From assembly GCA_003449195.1 (NCBI GenBank), contig DMID01000155.1, forward strand, positions 1-12,736: a stretch of DNA of 12,736 bases, in the 5' to 3' direction. A program made the position numbers and the translations under genes. This DNA comes from Lysobacteraceae bacterium (GTDB lineage Bacteria > Pseudomonadota > Gammaproteobacteria > Xanthomonadales > Xanthomonadaceae). Position 1 is the first letter of the stretch; each line of letters starts with the position of its first letter. The notes under the pieces are model-generated. The model made no database searches and was not told the origin of the DNA. It saw only the letters and a list, made by a program, of their open reading frames with translations. Below, in pieces: positions 1-7,250 of the stretch.

Positions 1-11
1 CGGGCGCACCA
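1..11 (+). tRNA. tRNA-Arg, 3' end only (cut by window start)
   Basis: The window opens with CGGGCGC, an A and CCA. This is exactly the 3' acceptor strand, discriminator and encoded CCA of the complete tRNA-Arg at 140-216. The identity continues into the downstream flank: positions 1-22 match 206-227. It is therefore most likely the tail of a tandem copy of the same tRNA-Arg gene. The anticodon lies outside the window, so the Arg(ACG) identity is inferred from the copy. Confidence 0.75.
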
Positions 12-20
12 TGTTGAAGA

Positions 21-49
21 AAAAGCCGATGCCTTGCATCGGCTTTTTC
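21..49 (+). terminator. Intrinsic terminator after the first tRNA-Arg copy
   Basis: An 11-bp perfect stem (21-31 with 37-47) closes a CCTTG loop and runs into a T tract at 43-48. It begins 10 nt after the CCA end of the partial tRNA, the usual position for a tRNA-unit terminator. Confidence 0.85.
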
Positions 50-94
50 GTTTCCAGCATCACGCATCGATGCCATTGCCGGCAGCTGAAGAGG

Positions 95-123
95 TTCCAA
101 TTCGGCATGCAGTTCCGTATCAT
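95..123 (+). promoter_or_regulatory. Possible promoter of tRNA-Arg(ACG)
   Basis: TATCAT at 118-123 matches the -10 consensus at five of six positions. TTCCAA at 95-100 is a weak -35 at 17-bp spacing. The bases between the -10 and the tRNA are GC-rich, as is common for stable-RNA promoters. The terminator at 21-49 separates this tRNA from the preceding copy, so a promoter is expected here. The exact hexamers are an inference. Confidence 0.4.
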
Positions 124-139
124 GCCGGCCCTCGACAAG

Positions 140-216
140 GCGCCCGTAGCTCAGCTGGATAGAGTACCTGGCTACGAACCAGGCGGTCGGGAGTTCGAAT
201 CTCTCCGGGCGCACCA
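140..216 (+). tRNA. tRNA-Arg (anticodon ACG)
   Basis: The 77-nt cloverleaf has acceptor GCGCCCG paired to CGGGCGC (206-212), discriminator A and encoded CCA at 214-216. The anticodon stem CCTGG/CCAGG closes the loop CTACGAA, with anticodon ACG at 174-176. The T arm contains GTTCGAATC. A34 is normally deaminated to inosine by TadA, letting this tRNA read CGU, CGC and CGA. It is a tandem partner of the tRNA cut at the window start and has its own terminator. Confidence 0.97.
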
Positions 217-224
217 TGTTGAAG

Positions 225-260
225 AAATGCCGATGCCTTGCATCGGCATTTTCTTTTTGG
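225..260 (+). terminator. Intrinsic terminator after tRNA-Arg(ACG)
   Basis: An 11-bp stem (225-235 with 241-251) has the same CCTTG loop as the terminator at 21-49, followed by T-rich sequence to 258. Compared with that copy, one stem pair has flipped from A-T to T-A on both sides, so pairing is kept. The rest of the stretch to 432 shows no other gene; it must carry the start signals of the downstream oxidoreductase, but I see no convincing -35/-10 pair. Confidence 0.85.
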
Positions 261-432
261 CCAGTGCGGAAATCACGGCGCCACAATGCGCTGCATGGCC
301 CGGCTCACGGCATTTCGGCAAGCCTTCGAGACTGCCGCACGACCAAAGTCAATCTGTCTGCGCGAGCCCGGTTGTGACAGCATTGAGGGTTGGGATGATC
401 CCGCCAGCCCCCGCACTCTGGAGCACAGCAAG

Positions 433-2118
433 ATGAGCCCTGAAGAACTGCTCGCCACCCACGGCCCGCGCGAATCGATGGAGTACGACATCGTCGTGGT
501 TGGTGCCGGCCCCGGCGGCTTGTCCACCGCAATCCGCCTGAAGCAACTGGCCAGCCAGCACGGGCGCGACGTCTCGGTCTGCGTGCTGGAAAAGGGCTCG
601 GAGCCCGGCGCGCACATTCTTTCTGGCGCCATCATGGATCCGCGCGCGCTCGGCGAGCTGATCCCCGACTGGGCCGAACGCGGCGCCCCGCTGCGCCAGC
701 CGGTGACGGAAGACGAGTTCCTGTTTCTCAGCGAAACCGGCAGCAGGTCGACTCCGCAGTGGTTGTTGCCGGAGTGCTTCCACAACCACGGCAATTACAT
801 CGTTTCGCTCGGCAACGTGGTGCGTTGGCTGGCACAACAGGCCGAAACGCTGGGTGTCGAGATATTCCCGGGCTTTGCCGCCGCCGAAGTGCTGTACGAC
901 GAGAACGGCGCAGTGAAGGGCGTGGCCACCGGCAACATGGGGCTGGACAAGGACGGCAATCCCACCGAGCAATTCCAGCTCGGCATGGAGCTGCACGCCA
1001 AATACACCATTTTCTCCGAAGGTGCCCGCGGCCAGCTTGGCCGACAGCTAATCGAACGATACAAGCTCAATGACGGGCGCGACCCGCAAAGCTACGGCAT
1101 CGGCATCAAGGAGCTGTGGCAGGCCGATCCGGCGAAGCATCGCCCCGGACTGGCCGTGCATACGGCGGGCTGGCCGCTGGATTCGGACACCTACGGCGGC
1201 TCGTTCCTCTACCACGCCGAGGAAGGCCGCATCGCGATCGGCTTCGTCGTCGGCCTGGACTACAAGAACCCGTGGCTGAGCCCGTTCGAGGAATTCCAGC
1301 GCTTCAAGACGCATCCAGCTATCCGCAAGCATCTGGAAGGCGGCAAGCGCATCGGCTACGGTGCCCGGGCGATCACCGCCGGCGGCTTGTTGTCACTGCC
1401 CAAGACGGTGTTCCCTGGCGGTGCGATGGTCGGCTGCGAAGCAGGCTACCTCAATGCCAGCCGCATCAAGGGCAGCCATGCCGCGATCAAGACCGGCATG
1501 CTGGCCGCCGAAGCCGCTTTCGCCGCCCTCGGCGAAGGCCGCAGCCACGATGAATTGGCCACCTATCCCGCCGCGTTCGAAAACAGCTGGCTGCATGCGG
1601 AGTTGCAGCAGGCCAAGAACTTCAAGCAATGGTTCAAGAAGGGGCGCTCGGTCGCCACGGTGATGACCGGGATCGAGCAGTGGCTGCTGCCCAAACTGGG
1701 CGTGCGCAACGCACCATGGACGATCCACCATGCAACGCCCGACCACGCCACCCTGCTGCCGGCAGCCAGCCAGCCGAAAATCGAATACCCGAAACCGGAT
1801 GGCACGCTCACCTTCGACCGCCTCAGCTCGGTGTTCCTTTCCAGCACGTCGCATGACGAGCACCAGCCCTGCCACCTCAAGCTGAAAGATGTGAAGGTGC
1901 CGGTCGAGATCAATCTGACGCGTTATGCCGGCCCGGAAAGCCGCTACTGCCCGGCCGGCGTGTACGAATTCATCGACAATGGGCAGGGCGGAGAGCGCCT
2001 GCAGATCAACTTCGCCAACTGCGTGCACTGCAAGACCTGCGACATCAAGGACCCGACCCAGAACATCGTCTGGACGGCCCCGCAAGGTGGCGATGGCCCC
2101 AACTACTCCAACATGTAG
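433..2118 (+). CDS. etfQO: Electron transfer flavoprotein-ubiquinone oxidoreductase (ETF-QO)
   Basis: A 561-residue protein. In this family the enzyme takes electrons from reduced ETF, which is loaded by acyl-CoA and related dehydrogenases, and passes them through FAD and a 4Fe-4S cluster to ubiquinone at the inner face of the cytoplasmic membrane. The N terminus shows the dinucleotide-binding fold DIVVVGAGPGG (residues 19-29). The C terminus carries the cluster ligands Cys506, Cys530, Cys533 and Cys536 in YCPAGVYEF and CVHCKTCDIKDPTQN, the family signature. Length is typical (about 550). The ATG at 433 is chosen because GGAG at 420-423 sits 9 nt upstream; a second ATG at 478 (MEYDIVVVG) has no ribosome site. 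The gene stands alone between a tRNA-Arg terminator and its own terminator; the alpha and beta ETF subunit genes are not in view. Confidence 0.96.
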   Translation: MSPEELLATHGPRESMEYDIVVVGAGPGGLSTAIRLKQLASQHGRDVSVCVLEKGSEPGAHILSGAIMDPRALGELIPDWAERGAPLRQPVTEDEFLFLSETGSRSTPQWLLPECFHNHGNYIVSLGNVVRWLAQQAETLGVEIFPGFAAAEVLYDENGAVKGVATGNMGLDKDGNPTEQFQLGMELHAKYTIFSEGARGQLGRQLIERYKLNDGRDPQSYGIGIKELWQADPAKHRPGLAVHTAGWPLDSDTYGGSFLYHAEEGRIAIGFVVGLDYKNPWLSPFEEFQRFKTHPAIRKHLEGGKRIGYGARAITAGGLLSLPKTVFPGGAMVGCEAGYLNASRIKGSHAAIKTGMLAAEAAFAALGEGRSHDELATYPAAFENSWLHAELQQAKNFKQWFKKGRSVATVMTGIEQWLLPKLGVRNAPWTIHHATPDHATLLPAASQPKIEYPKPDGTLTFDRLSSVFLSSTSHDEHQPCHLKLKDVKVPVEINLTRYAGPESRYCPAGVYEFIDNGQGGERLQINFANCVHCKTCDIKDPTQNIVWTAPQGGDGPNYSNM

Positions 2119-2141
2119 GCAGGGCCGGAACCCCGCAAACG

Positions 2142-2174
2142 AAAAAAGCCGCTTTTCAGCGGCTTTTTTCTTTC
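2142..2174 (+). terminator. Bidirectional terminator between ETF-QO and the tRNA-Asp array
   Basis: A 12-bp stem (2142-2153 with 2158-2169) encloses a TTTC loop. It has A6 on its left arm and T6 on its right, followed by CTTTC. It lies 23 nt after the ETF-QO stop on the plus strand and 10 nt after the last tRNA-Asp on the minus strand. The A/T symmetry means the hairpin plus U-tract exists in both directions, so it probably ends both converging transcripts. Confidence 0.9.
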
Positions 2175-2179
2175 TTCGT

Positions 2180-2256
2180 TGGCGGAGCGGACGGGACTCG
2201 AACCCGCGACCTCCGGCGTGACAGGCCAGCATTCTAACCAGCTGAACTACCGCTCC
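2180..2256 (-). tRNA. tRNA-Asp (GTC), copy 3, last in transcription order
   Basis: 77 nt with acceptor GGAGCGG/CCGCTCC, discriminator G and encoded CCA (plus-strand 2180-2182). The anticodon loop CTGTCAC has GTC (plus-strand GAC at 2220-2222). Its sequence is identical to the copies at 2362-2438 and 2546-2622. The anticodon stem contains one T·G wobble pair in all three. The 105-nt gap to the next copy (2257-2361) shows no terminator and no clear promoter, so cotranscription with that copy is likely. Confidence 0.97.
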
Positions 2257-2361
2257 GCGTTGTAACGCACCGACCGCCGGCATGCCGGAACGGCCCGGGT
2301 GACATGCACCCACACTCCTTGCGGAGCCTGCGACCATGCATGCACGGCCGCATTGAATCAG

Positions 2362-2438
2362 TGGCGGAGCGGACGGGACTCGAACCCGCGACCTCCGGCG
2401 TGACAGGCCAGCATTCTAACCAGCTGAACTACCGCTCC
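2362..2438 (-). tRNA. tRNA-Asp (GTC), copy 2
   Basis: Identical in sequence to the neighbouring copies, with encoded CCA at plus-strand 2362-2364. The intrinsic terminator at 2507-2531 lies between it and copy 1. Its transcription therefore needs either read-through or a promoter within 2439-2506, where I see no good -35/-10 pair. A short self-complementary GCGATTTTTTCGC is present near 2480-2492. Confidence 0.97.
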
Positions 2439-2506
2439 ACGTTGTACTGCCTTGCCCCGCAACGCGGAACCGATCATGGCGAAAAAATCGCCCTCACCCT
2501 ATGGGT

Positions 2507-2531
2507 GAAAAACCCCGCGCAAGCGCGGGGT
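2507..2531 (-). terminator. Intrinsic terminator after tRNA-Asp copy 1
   Basis: On the minus strand ACCCCGCG and CGCGGGGT (2524-2531 and 2512-2519) form a GC-rich hairpin followed directly by five T (plus-strand A run 2508-2512). It lies 14 nt downstream of tRNA-Asp copy 1 and would end the hupB–tRNA-Val–tRNA-Asp transcript. Confidence 0.85.
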
Positions 2532-2545
2532 CTTCATGATGCAAC

Positions 2546-2622
2546 TGGCGGAGCGGACGGGACTCGAACCCGCGACCTCCGGCGTGACAGGCCAGCATTC
2601 TAACCAGCTGAACTACCGCTCC
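2546..2622 (-). tRNA. tRNA-Asp (GTC), copy 1
   Basis: 77 nt, identical to the two other tRNA-Asp genes, with encoded CCA at plus-strand 2546-2548. It lies 27 nt downstream of tRNA-Val with no terminator between them. It is followed by the hairpin/T-tract at 2507-2531. The bases immediately 5' of each copy (CGTTGTAAC, CGTTGTACT, CATTGCAAC on the plus strand) are related, which points to tandem duplication of a unit slightly larger than the tRNA. Confidence 0.97.
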
Positions 2623-2649
2623 GCATTGCAACTGCTGCCTTGGTGCTTG

Positions 2650-2724
2650 TGGTGGGTGCTGAGGGTTTCGAACCCCCGACCCTCTCCTTGTAAGGGAGAC
2701 GCTCTACCGCTGAGCTAAGCACCC
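2650..2724 (-). tRNA. tRNA-Val (TAC)
   Basis: 75 nt with acceptor GGGTGCT/AGCACCC, discriminator A and encoded CCA (plus-strand 2650-2652). The anticodon loop CTTACAA gives TAC. Its 5' end is only 11 nt from the hupB stop codon, too little for a terminator plus a promoter, so it is probably released by RNase processing from a hupB transcript. Confidence 0.97.
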
Positions 2725-2735
2725 TGGCGAGCGGA

Positions 2736-3008
2736 TTAGTTTACAGCATCCTTCAGGGCCTTGCCAGCCTTGAACGCAGGCGTCTGCGAGGCCGCGATCT
2801 TGATGCTCTCGCCCGTCTTCGGGTTGCGGCCGGTACGCGCGGCGCGCTTGCGCACCTGGAACGTGCCAAAGCCGACCAAGGTGACGGTATCGCCCTTCTT
2901 GAGGGCCTTGGTGACGGCATTGAGCACGGCGTCGACGGCACGGCCGGCCTCGGCCTTGGAAACTTCGGCCTCGTCGGCAACGTGGTCGATCAAATCGGTC
3001 TTGTTCAT
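2736..3008 (-). CDS. hupB: DNA-binding protein HU
   Basis: A 90-residue histone-like protein of the HU/IHF family; as a dimer it bends and compacts DNA without strict sequence preference. The N-terminal helical dimerisation part starts MNKTDLIDHVA. The core GFGTF is at residues 46-50, and the DNA-clasping arm carries RNPKTGE (61-67) with the intercalating proline at 63. The C terminus FKAGKALKDAVN is typical. Length matches the family exactly. The ATG has GGAG six nucleotides upstream. HU is chosen over IHF because of the Asn-Lys-Thr-Asp-Leu start and its position just after lon, a conserved order in gammaproteobacteria. The stop is 11 nt from tRNA-Val. Confidence 0.97.
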   Translation of the reverse strand: MNKTDLIDHVADEAEVSKAEAGRAVDAVLNAVTKALKKGDTVTLVGFGTFQVRKRAARTGRNPKTGESIKIAASQTPAFKAGKALKDAVN

Positions 3009-3128
3009 TCTTTACTCCATGTGCGGGTTACCGCGTGTGATGTGACCGGTGCCGGCGCGAAAACGCCGAGGGCCTCCCGATCCGATGTACCGCGACACGC
3101 ATCCCTTGACGAGCTCGCGGTGCCCGCC

Positions 3129-3158
3129 GTTATACCAGCGCCCCCCCGGACCCGGCAA
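3129..3158 (-). promoter_or_regulatory. Likely hupB promoter (extended -10)
   Basis: On the minus strand TTGCCG (plus-strand 3153-3158) is followed after 18 bp by TATAAC (3129-3134). The TG one base before the -10 makes it an extended -10 promoter. Predicted initiation near 3122 gives a leader of about 110 nt. The spacer contains a run of seven G (plus-strand C run 3141-3147). E. coli hupB also has its own promoters downstream of lon. Confidence 0.65.
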
Positions 3159-3192
3159 CCTCGAAAGCCGCGCCAGCATTGGCTTTCGAGGT
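3158..3192 (-). terminator. 12-bp hairpin after lon, terminator-like but without a U-tract
   Basis: A perfect 12-bp stem (3158-3169 with 3181-3192) closes an 11-nt loop, starting 25 nt after the lon stop. On the minus strand it is followed by TGCCGGG, not by T residues. It could be a factor-assisted terminator, an mRNA 3'-end stabiliser, or a partial block between lon and hupB. It touches the -35 of the hupB promoter. Confidence 0.5.
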
Positions 3193-3216
3193 CACTTGCA
3201 TGTCTGTTTCGGCATG

Positions 3217-5703
3217 TCAATGCTTGACATCCTGCAAGCTCGTGGCGCGCGTCTTGCGTCTTGCCGGAGCCTTCCCGGCAGCCTTGGCGACCTTGATGTC
3301 CCCGGCCTTCTCGACCGGCGCAAGCGGCCGTTCGAGCGCGATGTCCAGCACCTCGTCGATCCACTTCACGGGCACGATCTTCATGCCCGCGGTGACGCTG
3401 GCCGGGATGTCCGCGAGATCCTTGCGGTTCTCCTCCGGAATGATCACGGTGCGGATGCCACCGCGCAACGCGGCCAGCAACTTCTCCTTGAGTCCGCCGA
3501 TGGCGGTCACCTTGCCGCGCAGCGTGATTTCACCGGTCATCGCGACATCGGCGCGCACCGGCACCCGGGTCAGCGTGGATACCAGCGCGGTCACCATCGC
3601 GGCACCCGCACTCGGGCCGTCCTTGGGCGTGGCGCCATCGGGCACGTGCAGATGGACATCGTGCTTCTGCAGGAAGTCCGGCTCGATGCCCAGCCGCTCC
3701 GCGCGCGCGCGCACCACGGACATCGCCGCCGTCGCGGATTCCTTCATCACGTCGCCGAGCTGGCCGGTCAAGGTCATGCCGCCCTTGCCCGGGACCAGCG
3801 TGACTTCGATCTGCAGCAAGTCGCCGCCCACCTCGGTCCATGCCAGACCGGTGACCAAACCCACTTCGTTCTGCTCTTCGGCACGGCCGTAGTCGAAGCG
3901 ACGCACGCCCATGTACTTGTCGAGATTCTTCGAGGTCACCGTGATTCGGGGGGCCGGCTTGGCGGCCTTCTTGCGGCCACCGGCGGGAACAACGGCCGCC
4001 GCCACCGGGCCGGCCAAGGCGATTTCCTTGACGACCTTCCGGCAGATGCGCGCGATTTCGCGCTCAAGGCCGCGCACGCCCGACTCGCGTGTGTAGTAAC
4101 GCACGATGTCGCGCACGGCGTCCTGGGCAATGGCCAGCTCATCGGGCTTCAACCCGTTGGCCTTGAGCTGCTTGGGCACGAGGTAGCGTTCGGCAATGTT
4201 GAGCTTCTCGTCCTCGGTATAGCCGGACAGGCGGATCACTTCCATGCGGTCCAGCAGCGGGCCGGGAATGTTCAGCGAGTTGGACGTGGCGATGAACATC
4301 ACCTCGGACAGATCGAGGTCGACCTCCAGGTAATGGTCGTTGAACGCGTTGTTCTGCTCGGGGTCGAGCACTTCCAGCAGTGCCGAAGAAGGGTCGCCGC
4401 GGAAATCCATCGCCATCTTGTCGATCTCGTCGAGCACGAACAGCGGGTTTTTGGTGCCTACCTTGTTGAGGTTCTGCACGATCCGCCCCGGCATCGAGCC
4501 GACATACGTGCGGCGATGGCCGCGGATTTCGGCTTCGTCGCGCACGCCGCCCAGGCTCATGCGCACGAACTTGCGGTTGGTCGCCTTGGCGATCGTCTGG
4601 CCGAGCGAGGTCTTGCCCACGCCGGGCGGCCCGACCAGGCACAGGATCGGGCCCTTCATGTGGCGCACGCGCGATTGCACGGCGAGATATTCGAGGATGC
4701 GCTCCTTCACCTTTTCCAAACCGTAATGATCGGCATCCAGCATTTCCTGCGCCACCTTCAGATCCTTGCGGACCTTGGTGCGCTTGTTCCACGGCACGCC
4801 GAGCAACCAGTCGAGGTAGTTGCGCACCACCGCCGCCTCGGCCGACATCGAGGACATCTGCTTGAGCTTGTTGAGCTCGCTCTTGGCCTTGGCCTCCACC
4901 GCCTTGGGCATGCTGGCAGCGGCGATCTTGCGCGCCAGCTCCTCCAGTTCGCCCGGCGCGTCGTCCAGCTCGCCCAGCTCCTTCTGGATGGCCTTCATCT
5001 GCTCGTTGAGGTAGTACTCGCGCTGGCTCTTCTCCATCTGCGACTTGACCCGGCCGCGGATGCGCTTTTCCATCTGCTGCACGTCGATCTCGCCATCGAC
5101 CAGCCCGACCAGCAGCTCCAGCCGTTCGCGCACCGGGGTGAGTTCGAGCAGGCGCTGCTTGTCGGCCAGGCGCACACTGATGTGCGCGGCGATGGTGTCG
5201 GCCAGGCGGCTTGGCTCGTCGATGCCGGCCAGCGTCTGCAGCAGTTCGGGGGGCAGCTTGCGGTTGGTCTTGACGTACTGCTCGAACAAGGACATCAGCG
5301 AGCGGGCCACCGCCTCGGTCTCGCGCGGGTTGCCGTCATCCTCGGCCACGATGTCGTGGCCATGCCCGTGCAGCGCACCGTCGTGTTCGGCCACCTGTTC
5401 CACGCGCATCCGCGAAAGCCCCTCGACCAGCACCTTGATGGTGCCGTCGGGCAGCTTGAGCAGTTGCAGCACCTGCGCCAGCGTACCGACCTGGTACAGG
5501 TCGGCACCGGTCGGGTCGTCCACCTCGGGCGATTTCTGCGCGACCAGCAGGATGTGCTTGTCCGCCTCCATCGCCTGCTCCAAGGCGCGCATCGATTTGT
5601 CCCGGCCGACGAAGAGCGGGATCACCATGTGGGGAAATACCACGACATCGCGCAGCGGAAGGACCGGCAGCTCGACGGTTTCGCGGGTGGCGGATTGGGA
5701 CAT
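3217..5703 (-). CDS. lon: ATP-dependent protease Lon
   Basis: An 828-residue cytoplasmic AAA+ serine protease that unfolds and degrades misfolded and short-lived regulatory proteins. The N-terminal substrate-binding LON domain opens with ELPVLPLRDVVVFPHMV (residues 11-27), and a coiled-coil region around 205-285 follows. Walker A GPPGVGKT is at 358-365 and Walker B LFVLDEID at 421-428. The protease domain has the catalytic dyad Ser698 (in PKDGPSAGAA) and Lys741, 43 residues apart as in E. coli Lon. The ATG at 5703 has GGAG five bases upstream; an ATG eight codons earlier (5727) lies in the T-tract of the clpX terminator and is unlikely. The protein is longer than E. coli Lon (784) because of an Ala/Pro/Lys-rich stretch around 564-588, between ATPase and protease domains, and a basic C-terminal tail. 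Confidence 0.98.
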   Translation of the reverse strand: MSQSATRETVELPVLPLRDVVVFPHMVIPLFVGRDKSMRALEQAMEADKHILLVAQKSPEVDDPTGADLYQVGTLAQVLQLLKLPDGTIKVLVEGLSRMRVEQVAEHDGALHGHGHDIVAEDDGNPRETEAVARSLMSLFEQYVKTNRKLPPELLQTLAGIDEPSRLADTIAAHISVRLADKQRLLELTPVRERLELLVGLVDGEIDVQQMEKRIRGRVKSQMEKSQREYYLNEQMKAIQKELGELDDAPGELEELARKIAAASMPKAVEAKAKSELNKLKQMSSMSAEAAVVRNYLDWLLGVPWNKRTKVRKDLKVAQEMLDADHYGLEKVKERILEYLAVQSRVRHMKGPILCLVGPPGVGKTSLGQTIAKATNRKFVRMSLGGVRDEAEIRGHRRTYVGSMPGRIVQNLNKVGTKNPLFVLDEIDKMAMDFRGDPSSALLEVLDPEQNNAFNDHYLEVDLDLSEVMFIATSNSLNIPGPLLDRMEVIRLSGYTEDEKLNIAERYLVPKQLKANGLKPDELAIAQDAVRDIVRYYTRESGVRGLEREIARICRKVVKEIALAGPVAAAVVPAGGRKKAAKPAPRITVTSKNLDKYMGVRRFDYGRAEEQNEVGLVTGLAWTEVGGDLLQIEVTLVPGKGGMTLTGQLGDVMKESATAAMSVVRARAERLGIEPDFLQKHDVHLHVPDGATPKDGPSAGAAMVTALVSTLTRVPVRADVAMTGEITLRGKVTAIGGLKEKLLAALRGGIRTVIIPEENRKDLADIPASVTAGMKIVPVKWIDEVLDIALERPLAPVEKAGDIKVAKAAGKAPARRKTRATSLQDVKH

Positions 5704-5725
5704 GGAAGCTCCGAAGGGCAGATGC

Positions 5726-5753
5726 AAAAAAGGCAGGCCAAGCAGGCCTGCCT
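5726..5753 (-). terminator. Intrinsic terminator between clpX and lon
   Basis: A perfect 9-bp stem (5731-5739 with 5745-5753) has a 5-nt loop. On the minus strand it is followed by five more T (plus-strand A run 5726-5731, one base inside the stem). It would stop transcripts coming from clpX. It also lies at or just downstream of the predicted start of lon transcription. Confidence 0.85.
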
Positions 5754-5756
5754 AGG

Positions 5757-5785
5757 TTATGGGGGTTTGCGGGCCCACTTGCAAG
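5757..5785 (-). promoter_or_regulatory. Heat-shock-like (sigma-32 type) promoter of lon
   Basis: On the minus strand CTTGCAA (plus-strand 5779-5785) is followed after 14 nt by CCCCATAA (5757-5764). These resemble the enterobacterial sigma-32 elements CTTGAAA and CCCCATNT at an accepted spacing. The same bases can be read as a housekeeping promoter (TTGCAA, 17 bp, CATAAC). Initiation is expected near 5750, giving a lon leader of about 45-50 nt. E. coli lon is a known sigma-32 gene. Sites were assigned by eye only. Confidence 0.6.
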
Positions 5786-5798
5786 AAGCCCGCAAACC
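5764..5798. repeat. 11-bp inverted repeat framing the lon -35 element
   Basis: GGTTTGCGGGC (5764-5774) is the exact reverse complement of GCCCGCAAACC (5788-5798), with a 13-nt centre holding the -35-like CTTGCAAG. The left arm covers most of the promoter spacer. No T-tract follows on the minus strand. It may be an operator for a repressor, or a first hairpin of a tandem clpX terminator. It does not look like CIRCE, the HrcA site. Confidence 0.6.
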
Positions 5799-5833
5799 TC
5801 AAGGCGCGGCGGACAGTGCCGCCCGGCAATCAC

Positions 5834-7120
<1,287 letters not shown>

Positions 7121-7169
7121 CTTTCAAATACCCGGTTACCCCACCGATGCGACGGGGGTGTTCGATTCG

Positions 7170-7178
7170 AGAATAGCA
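7170..7178 (-). promoter_or_regulatory. Possible extended -10 promoter of clpX
   Basis: The minus strand reads TGCTATTCT: an extended -10 with TG, one base, and TATTCT, matching the consensus at four of six positions. No recognisable -35 lies 16-18 bp upstream. Initiation would fall about 40 nt before the clpX ATG. This could give clpX some transcription independent of clpP. Confidence 0.3.
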
Positions 7179-7213
7179 CAGGGCCGGGGAGACACCAGCC
7201 TGCCCCGGCCCTG
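7179..7213 (-). terminator. Hairpin between clpP and clpX (attenuator or weak terminator)
   Basis: A perfect 11-bp GC-rich stem (7179-7189 with 7203-7213) encloses a 13-nt loop. On the minus strand only TGCTATTCT follows, so it lacks a proper U-tract. Part of it overlaps an alternative 6-bp pairing (7194-7199 with 7213-7218). It sits where partial termination would separate clpP from clpX levels; read-through is expected. Confidence 0.45.
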
Positions 7214-7250
7214 CTGGTTTTCAGCTATTTGCGGCCGGCCGGAGCCGGTT

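Noticed and set aside
238..432. Longer ETF-QO starting at the ATG at 238
   Set aside because: That start lies inside the tRNA-Arg terminator hairpin and would add 65 residues not found in the family.
2180..2622. Near-identical 77-bp units with short spacers, first impression of a CRISPR-like or other repeat array
   Set aside because: The units fold as tRNA-Asp with encoded CCA; spacers are unequal (105 and 107 nt) and there are no cas genes.
140..2622. tRNA genes as possible attachment sites of an integrated element around ETF-QO
   Set aside because: There is no integrase, no displaced tRNA 3' fragment and no shift in composition. The repeated tRNA-Arg tail at 1-22 is explained by tandem gene duplication.
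5764..5798. CIRCE (HrcA) operator at the lon promoter
   Set aside because: The repeat does not match the TTAGCACTC-N9-GAGTGCTAA pattern.
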